A stretch of 64,000 nucleotides of DNA from Janthinobacterium sp. 67 (GCF_002797895.1 NZ_PGES01000001.1:868001-932000); one strand, 5' to 3'; positions 38,823 through 49,325 are shown, numbered from the stretch's first letter. The notes: a model not told the origin generated them from the sequence alone. Program-made: numbers and translations.

Positions 38823-38839
38823 AAAAAATACGCTCTCAA

Positions 38840-38916
38840 GGAGTGGTAGTTCAGTTGGTTAGAATACCGGCCTGTCACGTCGGGGGTCGCGGGTTCGAGT
38901 CCCGTCCGCTCCGCCA
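38840..38916 (+). tRNA. tRNA-Asp (anticodon GTC), copy 2
   Basis: Nearly identical to the copy 17 nt upstream; it differs at the D-arm side (ATACC instead of ATGCC) and in the variable region (GGGGGTC instead of GGAGGTC). CCA encoded. Tandem duplication is the obvious origin. Confidence 0.97.
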
Positions 38917-38925
38917 GAATATAGA

Positions 38926-38959
38926 AGCCCGCGCTGCTGAATAAGTAGCGCGGGTTTTT
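38926..38959 (+). terminator. Terminator after the tRNA-Asp pair
   Basis: AGCCCGCGCT and AGCGCGGGTT arms with a short loop and a T-run. Confidence 0.85.
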
Positions 38960-39132
38960 CTTTTCCAGCGCCAGATTATCTCGGCGCGCCTGTTTTTAAA
39001 ATCCCGTCCTGCCGTTTTGAATAAAAAAATGCCCGCATTTAAATCCGCTTTAAGCTGCGCCGGGTTAAATGCCCGGGTCCGCGCCTTGCCGGCCATGCGG
39101 CGCCGGGGCAGGGCGCGCGGCCTGATTTACTC

Positions 39133-39161
39133 TTGCTATAGCGCTATGGGCATTGTAGAAT
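39133..39161 (+). promoter_or_regulatory. Promoter of a candidate small RNA
   Basis: A -35 TTGCTA (39133-39138) and -10 TAGAAT (39156-39161) are separated by exactly 17 bp. Transcription would start near 39168 and run into the terminator at 39269-39295. Confidence 0.5.
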
Positions 39162-39167
39162 CAGGAG

Positions 39168-39296
39168 ATAATGGCTTGGGCGTCAGAATCCTGCTTTAGT
39201 TCCAGCGCCAAGTTGTTGAATCTAAAGGGGAAGTGGACATCTGTCCCGTCCATTCCGCCGAAGAAATCAAGGCGAACGCATGTTCGCCTTTTTTTA
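39168..39296 (+). ncRNA. Candidate small RNA upstream of ppiD
   Basis: A stretch of about 128 nt between a promoter-like pair and a strong intrinsic terminator. It contains a hairpin GGAAGTGGAC (39229-39238) / GTCCATTCC (39248-39256) with one bulged base. No convincing reading frame with a ribosome-binding site is inside. The terminator (AAGGCGAAC / GTTCGCCTT plus T-run) ends about 32 nt before the ppiD start. It could alternatively be a ppiD leader with an attenuator. Confidence 0.45.
39269..39295 (+). terminator. Intrinsic terminator just upstream of ppiD
   Basis: AAGGCGAAC (39269-39277) and GTTCGCCTT (39282-39290) with a 4-nt loop and a seven-T run. Very strong by eye. Confidence 0.9.
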
Positions 39297-39327
39297 TAGT
39301 GATCCACTCATCCCGAATTGGCTGACC

Positions 39328-41253
39328 ATGTTTGAATTTATTCGTACCCATCGACGCTTGATGCAGTTTCTCCTGATGCTGGTCATCGTCCCGTCTTTTG
39401 CACTGGTCGGTATCAGCGGCTACCAAAGCTTCGGCGATGGCGCGAACACCATCGCCAAGGTCGGCGACCAGGTCGTTACGCAGCAGCAATATGAAGAAGC
39501 GCAACGCCAGCAGATCGACCGCTACCGCCAGATGATGGGCGAGCAGTTCGACCAGAAAATGTTCGATACGCCGGAAGCGCGCAAGAGCATCCTCGACAAC
39601 CTGATCGCCGAGCGCGCCGTGGCCGCCGAAGTGGGTCGTAGCCACCTGGTCATCAGCGATGCCGTGCTGCAAAAGGAAGTGCTGGACATCCCGGGCTTGA
39701 CCTTGCCGGACGGTAAATTCGACCTGGAACGCTACAAGGCCATGCTGGCCGCCCAGGGCATGACGCCGCAGATGTACGATGCGCGCCGCCGCAGCGACCT
39801 GGCCCTGCAGCAACTGGCCGGCGCCGTGCAAGGCACGGCCTTCGCTCCGAACACCGTGTCCAAGCGCCTGTCCGACATTACCTCGGAAGAGCGCGAAGTG
39901 CAGGAACTGCTGTTGCCGATCGCCCAGTACGTGCCGGAAGTCAAAGTGACGGACGCCATGATCAAGGCCTTCTATGACAAGAACAGCAAGTTCTTTGAAA
40001 TCCCTGAACAGGCGAAGATCGAGTACGTCGTGCTGGACGACAGCGCCGCCGGCGAGCAGGTCGACGTCACCGACGCCGACGTGACCAGCTACTACGCGAA
40101 AAACCAGAAAGCCTACACGACGGAAGAAGCGCGCCAGGCCAGCCACATCCTGGTAGCCGTCAAGAAAGATGCATCGGCCGCCGACAAGGCAGCCGCCAAG
40201 GCCAAGGCCGAAGCCATCCTGGCCGACGTGCGCAAGGCGCCAGCCAGCTTTGCCGCCGTGGCGAAAGCCAAGTCGGAAGATCCGGCGTCCGCGGAACAGG
40301 GCGGCGACCTGGGCGTGATCGGCAAGGATGGTTTGCCAGCTCCGCTGCTGAGCGCTGTGAGCAAGCTCAAGCAAGGCGAAATCAGCGACGTCGTCGCTTC
40401 CGATTTCGGCTACCACATCCTGACGGTCACCTCGCTCAAGCCACAGCACGTGCGTACGCTGGATGAAGTGCGCGGCGAAATCACGGCCGACCTGCGCAAG
40501 CAGTTCGCCGCCAAGAAATACTCGGAAATGGCCGAAACGTTCACCAACACGGTCTACGAGCAATCGGACAGCCTGAAGCCGGTGGCCGACAAGCTGAAAC
40601 TGAAAGTGGAAACGGCCGCCAACCTGTCGCGCACGCCGTCGCCGGCACTGGGCAAGGCGCCATTTAACAACGCCAAGTTCCTCGCCGCCATCTTCTCGAA
40701 CGACTCGCTGAAAGACAAGCGCAACACGGAAGCCGTCACCGTCGCACCTAACGTGCTGATCGCCGGCCGCGTGGTGGAATTCAAGCCTGCCTCGAAGCGT
40801 CCGCTGGCCGAAGTCGAAGCGATGATCCGTCAGCGCGTGACCCTGGAAGAAGCGGAAAAGCTGGCCAAGAAAGCGGGCGAGACCAAGCTGGCCGCCTTGA
40901 AGGCTTCGGGTGACGCCACCGGTTTCGGCGCGGCGCAATGGGTGTCGCGCAGCAAGCTCGACGGCATCAACCGTGCCGCCATCGCGCAAGTCATGAAAGC
41001 GGACACGAGCAAGCTGCCAGCCTACGTCGGCGTGGACTTGCCAGCCCTGGGCTACGGCATCTACCGCATCGCCAAGGTGCAGCAGCCGGCGCAAGTGGAC
41101 GCGGCGCGCCGCCAGCAAGAGAAAGATCAGATCAGCGGCATCCTGGCACAACAGGAAATGTTCGATTACGTCGAATACCTGAAAGCCAAGGCCAAGGTGA
41201 AGATCGTCAAGCCGGTGACCGCGCCGGTTGCAGCAGCGCCGGAAGCGCCGTAA
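39328..41253 (+). CDS. ppiD: Periplasmic folding chaperone PpiD (SurA-N/parvulin)
   Basis: A 641-residue inner-membrane-anchored chaperone. One N-terminal helix (about 14-32; FLLMLVIVPSFALVGI) anchors it. A SurA-like N-domain follows (VGDQVVTQQQYEEAQ), then one parvulin domain (ASHILVAV ... SEDPASAEQGGDLGVIGK ... FGYHILTVTS). The length fits PpiD (E. coli about 620). The ATG at 39328 is weakly supplied with a ribosome-binding site, and a terminator-like stem sits in front, so expression may be regulated. Confidence 0.95.
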   Translation: MFEFIRTHRRLMQFLLMLVIVPSFALVGISGYQSFGDGANTIAKVGDQVVTQQQYEEAQRQQIDRYRQMMGEQFDQKMFDTPEARKSILDNLIAERAVAAEVGRSHLVISDAVLQKEVLDIPGLTLPDGKFDLERYKAMLAAQGMTPQMYDARRRSDLALQQLAGAVQGTAFAPNTVSKRLSDITSEEREVQELLLPIAQYVPEVKVTDAMIKAFYDKNSKFFEIPEQAKIEYVVLDDSAAGEQVDVTDADVTSYYAKNQKAYTTEEARQASHILVAVKKDASAADKAAAKAKAEAILADVRKAPASFAAVAKAKSEDPASAEQGGDLGVIGKDGLPAPLLSAVSKLKQGEISDVVASDFGYHILTVTSLKPQHVRTLDEVRGEITADLRKQFAAKKYSEMAETFTNTVYEQSDSLKPVADKLKLKVETAANLSRTPSPALGKAPFNNAKFLAAIFSNDSLKDKRNTEAVTVAPNVLIAGRVVEFKPASKRPLAEVEAMIRQRVTLEEAEKLAKKAGETKLAALKASGDATGFGAAQWVSRSKLDGINRAAIAQVMKADTSKLPAYVGVDLPALGYGIYRIAKVQQPAQVDAARRQQEKDQISGILAQQEMFDYVEYLKAKAKVKIVKPVTAPVAAAPEAP

Positions 41254-41271
41254 GTTTTAGTTTCTACGCAT

Positions 41272-41303
41272 AAAAATAGCCGCTCTTGAGCGGCTATTTT
41301 TTT
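41272..41303 (+). terminator. Intrinsic terminator after ppiD
   Basis: AAAAATAGCCGCTC and GAGCGGCTATTTTT form a near-perfect stem with a T-run; it could work in both directions. Confidence 0.88.
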
Positions 41304-41348
41304 GTTTGCGAGTCGGGAATTTTATTTAACCCAACGGCGTAAGACTGG

Positions 41349-41375
41349 GGTCGGACCCTCAGGGTCCGACCCCGG
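41349..41375. repeat. 27-bp palindrome between ppiD and tesA
   Basis: GGGGTCGGACCCT and AGGGTCCGACCCC form 13-bp perfect arms around a single C. It is unrelated in sequence to the GTCGGATTA family. I believe close variants are common between genes in this bacterial family, but cannot check here. Confidence 0.75.
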
Positions 41376-41420
41376 CAGTTCGGACTTCGGGGTGAACATT
41401 GAGTGAGCTTATTAACCGGC

Positions 41421-42053
41421 TTACTTCGCGCCCAGCAACGGCGCCAGCCGCGGCCAGATATTCCTCAAGATCGTCGGATGCGCATTCGCATTCGGGTGCA
41501 TGCGGTCGGCCTGGAACAGCTGCGGCTGGTCGGCGATGCCTTCGAACATGAAGGGCACCAGTGGCGCCTTCCATTCCCTTGCCAGCTTGCCGTACACGCC
41601 GTAGAACTGCTCGCCATACGCGCGGCCATAGTTGGGCGGCATGCGCATGCCCACCAGTACCACCTGTGCGCCCGATTTTTTGGCCGCTTCACCCATGGCG
41701 CGCAGGTTCGCTTCGGCGGCGGCCACGGGCAAGCCGCGCAAGCCGTCGTTGGCGCCCAGTTCGATCAGCACGACATCGGGCTGGTGCTTGGCCAGCAGGG
41801 CGGGCAGGCGCGCGCGACCGCCGCTCGTGGTCTCGCCGCTGATGCTGGCGTTGACGATGCGCGTGTCGTTCTTTTGTGCTTGCAACCGCTGTTCCAGCAG
41901 CGCCACCCAGCCCGTGCCCCGCGCCAGCCCATACTCGGCCGACAGACTGTCGCCGAGCACCAGCAGCGTTTTTGGTGCAGAATAGGCGTTCGTCATGCTC
42001 GATACCAGCAGCAGGGCTGCCGCAGGAAGCAAGGACAGGGTGCGCCGCCGCAT
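41421..42053 (-). CDS. tesA: Acyl-CoA thioesterase I / lysophospholipase-type GDSL hydrolase
   Basis: A 210-residue periplasmic SGNH hydrolase. Signal peptide: residues 1-24 (LSLLPAAALLLVSS). The blocks are GDSLSAEYG (nucleophile), SISGETTSGG, GANDGLRG and HPNANAHP (Asp/His side). The ATG at 42051-42053 has GAGGGTGG upstream; the frame continues upstream to an ATG that overlaps the ybbA-like start. It is divergent from the ABC ATPase gene, the same arrangement as tesA-ybbA in E. coli. Confidence 0.93.
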   Translation of the reverse strand: MRRRTLSLLPAAALLLVSSMTNAYSAPKTLLVLGDSLSAEYGLARGTGWVALLEQRLQAQKNDTRIVNASISGETTSGGRARLPALLAKHQPDVVLIELGANDGLRGLPVAAAEANLRAMGEAAKKSGAQVVLVGMRMPPNYGRAYGEQFYGVYGKLAREWKAPLVPFMFEGIADQPQLFQADRMHPNANAHPTILRNIWPRLAPLLGAK

Positions 42054-42108
42054 GCGGCTGCCACCCTCGACACTTATTTGTTCACGAAATTTTTTAAGAT
42101 AGATCAGC

Positions 42109-42861
42109 ATGCCCGAATTCCCTAAAGCGACTTCCACCAGTTTTCTCCCGTCCGACGCAGCGGCCCAGCGGCCCGCCGCACCCAACAGCCAAAATGCCCA
42201 GCCGGCCATCGAAGTGGTCCAGCTGGCCAAGCGCGTACCCGATGCCGACGGTGAGCTGACCATCCTGCATCAAGTCGATTTTACCGTGCAAACGGCGGAG
42301 ACGCTGGCCATCGTCGGCGCCTCCGGTTCCGGCAAGTCCACCTTGCTTGGTTTGCTGGCGGGACTGGATACACCGAGCGACGGCAAGGTCATCCTTGATG
42401 GCACCGATATCTTCGCCCTCGACGAAGACGGCCGCGCCGGCTTTCGCAAGGAAAAGCTCGGTTTCGTGTTCCAGTCCTTTCAGCTGCTGGCCCATTTGAC
42501 GGCGCTGGAAAACGTCATGCTGCCGCTGGAGTTGCGCGGCGACCCGGACGCGAAGGAAAAGGCGCAAGCCATGCTGGGCAGGGTCAACCTGGGCAGCCGC
42601 CTGAAGCATTATCCGAAATACCTGTCCGGCGGCGAACAGCAGCGCGTGGCCCTGGCCCGCGCGTTCGTCACGGAACCGCCGCTGCTGTTTGCCGATGAAC
42701 CGACGGGCAGCCTCGATGCGGCCACCGGCGAAGCCGTGATCCAGCTGATGTTCGAGCTGAACCGCGAACGCGGGTCGACCCTGGTGCTCGTCACGCACGA
42801 CAGCTCGATTGCGGCCCGTTGCGGGCGCACGATTACGATTGCGGCGGGCAGACTGGTGTAA
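42109..42861 (+). CDS. YbbA-like ABC transporter ATP-binding protein
   Basis: A 250-residue ABC ATPase of the LolD/MacB/YbbA group. Walker A is GASGSGKST, the Q-loop is FQSFQLL, the signature is LSGGEQQRVALARA, Walker B LLFADEPTGSLD and the H-loop THD. The first ~35 residues are a low-complexity extension. In E. coli ybbA is followed by the permease gene ybbP; here a repeat and an unrelated gene follow, so the partner must be elsewhere or lost. Confidence 0.92.
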   Translation: MPEFPKATSTSFLPSDAAAQRPAAPNSQNAQPAIEVVQLAKRVPDADGELTILHQVDFTVQTAETLAIVGASGSGKSTLLGLLAGLDTPSDGKVILDGTDIFALDEDGRAGFRKEKLGFVFQSFQLLAHLTALENVMLPLELRGDPDAKEKAQAMLGRVNLGSRLKHYPKYLSGGEQQRVALARAFVTEPPLLFADEPTGSLDAATGEAVIQLMFELNRERGSTLVLVTHDSSIAARCGRTITIAAGRLV

Positions 42862-42876
42862 TTGCTGGTGATGATT

Positions 42877-42960
42877 GTCGGATTACGCGTTCCGCTAATC
42901 CGACCTACCCGACGTCCGATATCCTCAAGCCGTAGGTTGGATTAGCGCGGCGTAATCCAG
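42877..42960. repeat. Dispersed palindromic repeats (third locus)
   Basis: Unit one (42877-42904): GTCGGATTACGCG, then CCGCTAATCCGAC. Unit two (42932-42960) begins GTAGGTTGGATTAGCG and ends GTAATCCAG, a slightly decayed copy. They separate the ybbA-like gene from the converging nnr gene. Confidence 0.85.
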
Positions 42961-42978
42961 CACCACCGCACTGCATGC

Positions 42979-44523
42979 CTAGGCCGACAAGGCATTGATC
43001 AACCGGCGTATCGCAGGGATCAATTCCCCGGCCGTCAGCCCGATCGGGCCGCTGCCTGCGGCCACCAGCGCGTCGGCCGCCGCGCCATGCAGCCACACGG
43101 CGCCGATGGCCGCTTCCCATTCCGGCCAGCCCTGCGCCAGCAGGCTGCCGCACAGGCCGGACAATACGTCGCCCGTGCCGGCCGTCGCCAGCGCGGGGCC
43201 GCCCGTGTTGTTGACGACGACCTGGCCGTCGGGCGCGGCGATCACCGTGCCCGACCCTTTCAATACCACGATGACGCCCAACTGCGTGGCCAGCTGGCGC
43301 GCCGCGCCCAGGCGGTCGGCCTGCACCTCGGCCACGGTCAAGTCGAGCAGGCGCGCCGCTTCCAGCGGATGCGGCGTCAATATTGTCGCCCCGGCGCCCG
43401 TGCGCACGGCCAGCGCCGATTGCAGCTCCGGCTCGGCCGCCATCAGGTTCAGCGCGTCCGCGTCCAGCAGCAGCGGGCTGTCGCTGTCAATGGCACGCTG
43501 CAGCAGTTCCACCGTGCCGGCCTTGTCGCCGAGACCGGGTCCCGCCACCAGCGCGGCGAAGTGCAGGCCCGAGAAATCCACGTCCCTGGCGTGCCGGCAC
43601 ATCAGCTCCGGCTGGCCGCTGTCGAAGGCGGGCGGCGCATCGGGAAACGCGATATACACTCGTCCCGCGCCCGCATGCAGGGCCGTGCGGGCGGCCAGGA
43701 TAGGCGCGCCGGCCATGCCTTGCGCGCCGCCGATGATGGCCACGCTGCCGTAGCTGCCCTTGTGCGTATTCTGGCGCCGTGGCAGCAAATGGCGGGCGAA
43801 CAGGTGCAGGCCGCCCAGCTGGGCTCTGGCGGGCGGCAGCAGGGAAGGGTCGATGGCCAGCGCGGCCACTTCCACGTCCCCCGCATGGTCGCGGCCATTC
43901 GCCGTGTGCAGGCCGGGCTTGTCGCCGATGAAGGTGAGCGTATGCGTGGCGCGGATGGCGACGCCGTCGATGGCGCCCGTGTCCGCGTGCAGGCCGCTGG
44001 GCACGTCGAGCGCCAGCACGGGGCAATCGAGGTTGTTGACCAGCTGCGCCATGTCGCGGCATTCGCCGTCCAGGGGGCGCGACGCGCCGATGCCGAACAG
44101 GCCATCGATGACGAGGTGCCATGGCGCCGCGCCCACCGCCGCCGAGGCCATGGACGTTGACGCATCCATGAAGCGCGCGGCGCTGTTGCGCGCGCGGCTC
44201 AGGGCCTGTTCGCGTTCGGGCGACGTGGCTTGCGCTTCGGGCGCCAGCCAGACGAGCACCTCGGTGCCGCTGCCGGCCAGGTGCGCGGCCGCTTCCAGCG
44301 CGTCGCCGCCGTTGTCGCCGGGGCCGGCCAGCACCAGCACGCGCCGGTGGCCCGCGTCGTCGCCATCTTCCTGGGCGTGCAGCAGCTTCAGGGCGGCACT
44401 GGCAGCGGCCTGGCCCGCGCGCTGCATCAGCAGCCCTTGCGGCAGGTCGCGCATGGCCGCCTGTTCGATGGCGCGCAGTTCGGCGATGGAATACAAGGGT
44501 GCGGCAGAGTCGATCAGGTTCAT
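42979..44523 (-). CDS. nnr: Bifunctional NAD(P)H-hydrate repair enzyme (epimerase + dehydratase)
   Basis: A 514-residue fusion that repairs hydrated NADH and NADPH. The N-terminal YjeF epimerase domain spans about 1-220 (LVLAGPGDNGGDALEAA, LALDVPSGLHADTG). The C-terminal ADP-dependent dehydratase domain spans about 235-510 (HKGSYGSVAIIGG, GAGATILTPHPLEAARL, NNTGGPALATAGTGDVLSG). ATG at 44521-44523 (MNLIDSA) is chosen; ATG at 44547 is also possible. It stands alone, divergent from the 5-oxoprolinase gene. Confidence 0.94.
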   Translation of the reverse strand: MNLIDSAAPLYSIAELRAIEQAAMRDLPQGLLMQRAGQAAASAALKLLHAQEDGDDAGHRRVLVLAGPGDNGGDALEAAAHLAGSGTEVLVWLAPEAQATSPEREQALSRARNSAARFMDASTSMASAAVGAAPWHLVIDGLFGIGASRPLDGECRDMAQLVNNLDCPVLALDVPSGLHADTGAIDGVAIRATHTLTFIGDKPGLHTANGRDHAGDVEVAALAIDPSLLPPARAQLGGLHLFARHLLPRRQNTHKGSYGSVAIIGGAQGMAGAPILAARTALHAGAGRVYIAFPDAPPAFDSGQPELMCRHARDVDFSGLHFAALVAGPGLGDKAGTVELLQRAIDSDSPLLLDADALNLMAAEPELQSALAVRTGAGATILTPHPLEAARLLDLTVAEVQADRLGAARQLATQLGVIVVLKGSGTVIAAPDGQVVVNNTGGPALATAGTGDVLSGLCGSLLAQGWPEWEAAIGAVWLHGAAADALVAAGSGPIGLTAGELIPAIRRLINALSA

Positions 44524-44656
44524 GGAGCGTGTTCCGTTAGTCAGCATGTCTTCAACATAAGGCCGAAGCGGGCGAAAGGCAAGGCGCGCACGCCTGCGGT
44601 GCGCCGTAAATTGTGCGGCTACAATAGCCATCTCACATAAGCGCGGGGGCAAGGCG

Positions 44657-47600
44657 ATGGACTGGCAATTCTGGATCGACCGGGGCGGCACCTTTACGGA
44701 CATCGTGGCGCGCCGTCCTGACGGCAGCCTGGCCACGCATAAACTGCTGTCGGAAAACCCGGGCCAGTACCGCGACGCGGCGCTGGCCGGCATGCGCCAA
44801 CTGATGGACCTGGCGCCTGGTGTGCCGCTGCCCGTCGAACTGGTGGGCGCCATCAAGATGGGCACGACGGTGGCGACCAATGCGCTGCTCGAACGCAAGG
44901 GTGAGCCGACCGTGCTGGCCATCACGCGCGGTTTCCGCGACGCCCTGCGCATCGCCTACCAGAACCGCCCGCAGCTGTTCGCGCGCCAGATCATCCTGCC
45001 CGAACTGCTGTATGGCGACGTGATCGAGATCGATGAAAGAGTGGGCGCCCATGGCGACGTCGTGACCCCGCTCGACGAGGCGGCCGCGCGCGCGGCGCTG
45101 GAACAGGCTTATGGACGCGGCGTGCGCGCCATTGCGGTCGTGCTGATGCACGGCTACCGCCATCACGCGCACGAGGCGCGGGTGGCGCAGCTGGCGCGCG
45201 AGGCCGGTTTTACGCAGGTGTCCGTGTCGCACGAAGTGAGCCCCATGATGAAACTGGTGGCGCGTGGCGACACCACGGTGGTCGATGCCTATCTGTCGCC
45301 GATTTTGCGCCGCTACGTCGACCAGCTGGCGATGGAGCTGCCCGGCGTGCACCTGCAATTCATGCAGTCGAACGGCGGCTTGACGGATGCGCGCGCCTTC
45401 CAGGGCAAGGACAGCATTCTGTCCGGCCCCGCCGGCGGCATCGTCGGCATGGTGCGCGCCAGCGCGCTGGCCGGTTTCGATAAAGTCATCGGCTTCGACA
45501 TGGGCGGCACGTCCACCGACGTGTCGCATTACGCGGGCGAGTTCGAACGCGTGTTCGAGACGCAGATCGCCGGCGTGCGCATGCGCGCGCCCATGATGAG
45601 CATCCACACGGTGGCCGCCGGCGGCGGCTCCATCCTGCATTTCGACGGCGCCCGCTACAAGGTGGGGCCGGACAGCGCCGGCGCCAATCCCGGCCCCGCC
45701 AGCTACCGGCGCGGCGGCCCGCTGGCCGTCACCGACTGCAACGTCATGCTGGGCAAACTGCAGCCCGCGTTCTTCCCCCGCGTCTTCGGCCCCGACGCAA
45801 ACGAAGCGCTGGACGTGGCCACGGTGCGCGCCCAGTTCGAGGCGCTGGCCCGCACGGTGAACGCGACCCCGGAAGAAGTGGCCGAAGGCTATGTCGCCAT
45901 CGCGGTAGGCAACATGGCCAACGCCATCAAGCAGATTTCCGTGCAGCGCGGCCATGACGTCACCGAGTACACCCTGACCAGCTTTGGCGGCGCGGGCGGC
46001 CAGCATGCCTGCCTGGTGGCCGACGCGCTGGGCATGCGCACGGTGTTCATCCACAGCCTGGCAGGCGTGATGTCGGCCTACGGCATGGGCCTGGCCGACC
46101 AGCGCGCCATGCGCGAGCGCGCCATCGAGGCGCTATTGGGCGCGGACCTGGCCGGCGATTTCGCGCAACTGGGCGAACTGGCGCGTGGCGACTTGCTGCG
46201 CCAGGGCGTGGAAGGGAAGCGCATCGCGCTGGTGTCGCGCGTGCACCTGCGCTACGAAGGCACGGATTCGGCCCTCGTCGTGCTGTTCGATACGGCCGCC
46301 AGCATGCAGGCGCAGTTCGAAGCGGCCTACAAAAAACGCTTTTCCTTTCTGATGCCGGCGCGCGCGCTGATCGTCGAAGCGATCTCCGTGGAAGCCGTCG
46401 GCGCGTCCGATGCGCCGCAGGTGGCCGCGCCGGCCCATGCGGCGCGCGCGGATCGGCTGGCGCCCGTGCAGACGGTAGACATGTACTGCGCCGGCGCGTG
46501 GCGGCCAAGCGGCCTGTATGCGGCGGACAGCCTGCGCCCCGGCGACGCCATCGATGGCCCGGCCATCGTCAGCGACGCCAATGCCACCACCGTGATCGAG
46601 CCAGGCTGGCGCGCCGAAGTGACGGCGCACGGCCATCTGGTCTTGCGCAGGGTCGTCGCCTTGCCCGAGCGGCGCGCCATCGGGACACAAGCCGACCCCG
46701 TGATGCTGGAAATTTTCAACAACCTGTTCATGTCGATCGCCGAGCAGATGGGGCTGCGCCTGCAAAACACGGCCCATTCCGTCAACATCAAGGAGCGGCT
46801 CGATTTCAGCTGCGCCATCTTCGACGCGCAAGGCCATTTGATCGCCAACGCGCCGCACATGCCCGTGCACCTGGGGTCCATGGGCGAGAGCATCCGCACC
46901 GTCATGACGCGCAATGCGGGCGCCATGCGGCCGGGCGACGTCTTCATGCTGAACGACCCGTACCATGGTGGCACGCATCTGCCCGACGTGACGGTGATTT
47001 CGCCCGTGTTCGACGAAGCGGGCGGCGCCATCCTGTTCTATGTCGGCTCGCGCGGCCACCATGCCGATATCGGCGGCACGACACCGGGTTCCATGCCGCC
47101 CGACTCCACGCGCATCGAGGAAGAGGGCGTGTTGATCGACAATTTCAAGCTGGTCGACGGCGCCACGGGCTTGTTGGCAGAAGACGAAACCCTGGCCCTG
47201 CTGGCGGGCGCCAGCTGGCCGGCCCGCAATCCCCGGCAAAACCTGGCCGACCTGCGCGCCCAGGTGGCGGCCAACCAGAAGGGCGCGGAGGAACTGCACA
47301 AGATGGTCGCGCATTTCGGCCTCGCCGTAGTACAAGCCTATATGGGCCACGTGCAGGACAATGCCGAGGAAGCCGTGCGCCGGGTCATCACGACCCTGAA
47401 GGATGGCAGCTATGCGCTGGACCTCGATAACGGCGCGCAGATCAAGGTGGCGATCAGGGTCGACGCAGCTGCACGCAGCGCCGCCATCGACTTTACGGGC
47501 ACGTCCAGCCAGCTGCCGAACAACTTCAATGCGCCATCCGCCGTCTGCATGGCGGCCGTGCTGTACGTGTTCCGCACCCTGGTGGATGACGAGATTCCGC

Positions 47601-48229
47601 TGAATGCCGGCTGCCTGAAGCCGCTCACGGTGATCATCCCGCCCGGTTCCATGCTCAATCCGCGGTATCCGGCCTCCGTCGTCTCGGGCAACGTGGAAAC
47701 CTCGACCTGCATCACCAACGCCTTGTATGGCGCGCTGGGGGCGATGGCGGCGTCGCAGGGGACGATGAACAATTTCACCTTCGGCAGTGAACGATACCAG
47801 TACTACGAGACGATATCGGGCGGCTCGGGCGCCGGCCCCGGTTTTGACGGCACGGACGTGGTGCAGACGAACATGACCAATTCGCGCCTGACGGACCCGG
47901 AAATCCTCGAGTGGCGCTTTCCCGTGCGGCTGGACAGCTACAGCATTCGCGCAGATTCGGGCGGGGCGGGGCGCTGGCGCGGCGGCAATGGCGGCGTGCG
48001 CCGGGTGCGCTTCCTGGAACCGATGACGGCGGCGATCTTGTCGAACAACCGCATCCATCCGCCTTTCGGCATGGCTGGCGGCGCGGCGGGCGCGCTGGGG
48101 CGCAATTACGTCGAGCGGGCTGACGGCACGGTCGAGCACCTGGCCCATATCGGCAAGACGGACATGCGCTCCGGCGACGTATTCGTGATCGAGACGCCGG
48201 GCGGCGGCGGCTACGGCAAGACGGAGTAG
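44657..48229 (+). CDS. 5-oxoprolinase, fused HyuA-HyuB type
   Basis: A 1190-residue ATP-dependent enzyme that opens 5-oxoproline (pyroglutamate) to glutamate. The N-terminal half is hydantoinase A-like ([18 protein letters not shown]; the sugar-kinase-like [10 protein letters not shown]). The C-terminal half, from about residue 675, is hydantoinase B-like ([37 protein letters not shown], and [13 protein letters not shown]). The length matches the eukaryotic and bacterial full-length form. It has AAGG upstream of the ATG. Its last 19 nt overlap the converging AraC gene. Confidence 0.94.
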   Translation: MDWQFWIDRGGTFTDIVARRPDGSLATHKLLSENPGQYRDAALAGMRQLMDLAPGVPLPVELVGAIKMGTTVATNALLERKGEPTVLAITRGFRDALRIAYQNRPQLFARQIILPELLYGDVIEIDERVGAHGDVVTPLDEAAARAALEQAYGRGVRAIAVVLMHGYRHHAHEARVAQLAREAGFTQVSVSHEVSPMMKLVARGDTTVVDAYLSPILRRYVDQLAMELPGVHLQFMQSNGGLTDARAFQGKDSILSGPAGGIVGMVRASALAGFDKVIGFDMGGTSTDVSHYAGEFERVFETQIAGVRMRAPMMSIHTVAAGGGSILHFDGARYKVGPDSAGANPGPASYRRGGPLAVTDCNVMLGKLQPAFFPRVFGPDANEALDVATVRAQFEALARTVNATPEEVAEGYVAIAVGNMANAIKQISVQRGHDVTEYTLTSFGGAGGQHACLVADALGMRTVFIHSLAGVMSAYGMGLADQRAMRERAIEALLGADLAGDFAQLGELARGDLLRQGVEGKRIALVSRVHLRYEGTDSALVVLFDTAASMQAQFEAAYKKRFSFLMPARALIVEAISVEAVGASDAPQVAAPAHAARADRLAPVQTVDMYCAGAWRPSGLYAADSLRPGDAIDGPAIVSDANATTVIEPGWRAEVTAHGHLVLRRVVALPERRAIGTQADPVMLEIFNNLFMSIAEQMGLRLQNTAHSVNIKERLDFSCAIFDAQGHLIANAPHMPVHLGSMGESIRTVMTRNAGAMRPGDVFMLNDPYHGGTHLPDVTVISPVFDEAGGAILFYVGSRGHHADIGGTTPGSMPPDSTRIEEEGVLIDNFKLVDGATGLLAEDETLALLAGASWPARNPRQNLADLRAQVAANQKGAEELHKMVAHFGLAVVQAYMGHVQDNAEEAVRRVITTLKDGSYALDLDNGAQIKVAIRVDAAARSAAIDFTGTSSQLPNNFNAPSAVCMAAVLYVFRTLVDDEIPLNAGCLKPLTVIIPPGSMLNPRYPASVVSGNVETSTCITNALYGALGAMAASQGTMNNFTFGSERYQYYETISGGSGAGPGFDGTDVVQTNMTNSRLTDPEILEWRFPVRLDSYSIRADSGGAGRWRGGNGGVRRVRFLEPMTAAILSNNRIHPPFGMAGGAAGALGRNYVERADGTVEHLAHIGKTDMRSGDVFVIETPGGGGYGKTE

Positions 48230-49149
48230 GCCGTGGCTCCGCTCAGCTGCGCCCGTACCTGGCCCACGTCGCGCATGGGCGCGCGGCCGAACTGGCGGCT
48301 GTATTCGCGGCTGAACTGCGATTCGCTGGCGTAGCCGACCCGGTAGCCGGCCGTGCCCGCGTCGATCTGCTCGACCAGCATGAGGCGCCGCGCTTCCTGC
48401 AGCCGCAGCAGTTTCTGGTACTGCATCGGCGTCATGGCCGTAATCGCCTTGAAGTGGTGGTGCAGCGACGACATGCTCATGTTCGCCATGCCGGCCAGGT
48501 GCTCGATGCGCAGCGGTTCGCAATAATTGTGCTTGATCCAGTCGATGGCTTGCCCCACCTGGTGCGACTGGCTGCTGGCCAGCGCCATGTGGCGCAGGCG
48601 CGCGCCGACGGGGCCATTGAGCAGGCGGTAAGTGAGCTCGCGGCGGATCAATGGCGCCAGGGTGGCGATTTCCCCCGGTTTGTCGAGCAGGCGCACGAGG
48701 CGCAGCATGGCGTCGAGCAGCTCGGCCGACACGTCGCTGACGGAAATGCCGCGCGTGGCAGGCAGGATTTTCTGTTGCGCCGCGCTGTCGACGGTGCTTT
48801 CGCTATCGAGCAGCGCGGCCACGTCGGCGATGTCGATGCCAAGCACGACGCACAGGTGCGGCTTGTCCACGCTCGCTTCCACCACGCGCACCTGCACGGG
48901 CAGGTCGACGGACGTCAGCAGATACTGCATGCGGCTGTAATGGAAGGTTTCCGTACCCAGGGTGACGTCTTTCGCCCCCTGCGCGATGATCGCCACGCTG
49001 GGGCGCGCCGCATGGAACAGCGATTCCGTCACCGACGACTGGCGGTGGAAACTGAGGTTGCCGATGGCCGTCGTGTAGTCGCCCGTGCGCGGCGCGTGGC
49101 GACTGATCAGGGCGGCGATTTCATCTTGCGGAGTAAGTGAGGTGGACAT
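48211..49149 (-). CDS. AraC-family transcriptional regulator
   Basis: A 312-residue regulator. The N-terminal AraC_N-type domain (about 25-185) includes [19 protein letters not shown], probably for effector binding. The C-terminal double helix-turn-helix (about 205-305) has [19 protein letters not shown] and the family motif [22 protein letters not shown]. It is divergent from the alcohol dehydrogenase gene 176 bp away, so it is a likely regulator of that gene. Confidence 0.93.
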   Translation of the reverse strand: MSTSLTPQDEIAALISRHAPRTGDYTTAIGNLSFHRQSSVTESLFHAARPSVAIIAQGAKDVTLGTETFHYSRMQYLLTSVDLPVQVRVVEASVDKPHLCVVLGIDIADVAALLDSESTVDSAAQQKILPATRGISVSDVSAELLDAMLRLVRLLDKPGEIATLAPLIRRELTYRLLNGPVGARLRHMALASSQSHQVGQAIDWIKHNYCEPLRIEHLAGMANMSMSSLHHHFKAITAMTPMQYQKLLRLQEARRLMLVEQIDAGTAGYRVGYASESQFSREYSRQFGRAPMRDVGQVRAQLSGATAYSVLP

Positions 49150-49325
49150 GGCGTTCAGTATGCGTGAGGCGAAGAAGGGCAGGGGCCGATCTTACGCAGA
49201 TTTGGAGGATCGTGCAAAGGTCTTGCAGGATCGCGGTAACGGCGGCCGGGCATCTCGGGCACACTTGGGCAATCGCCTGCACAGCACGCGCCTCTCTCGT
49301 TCGTCACACTACCCAAGGAGTTTTC

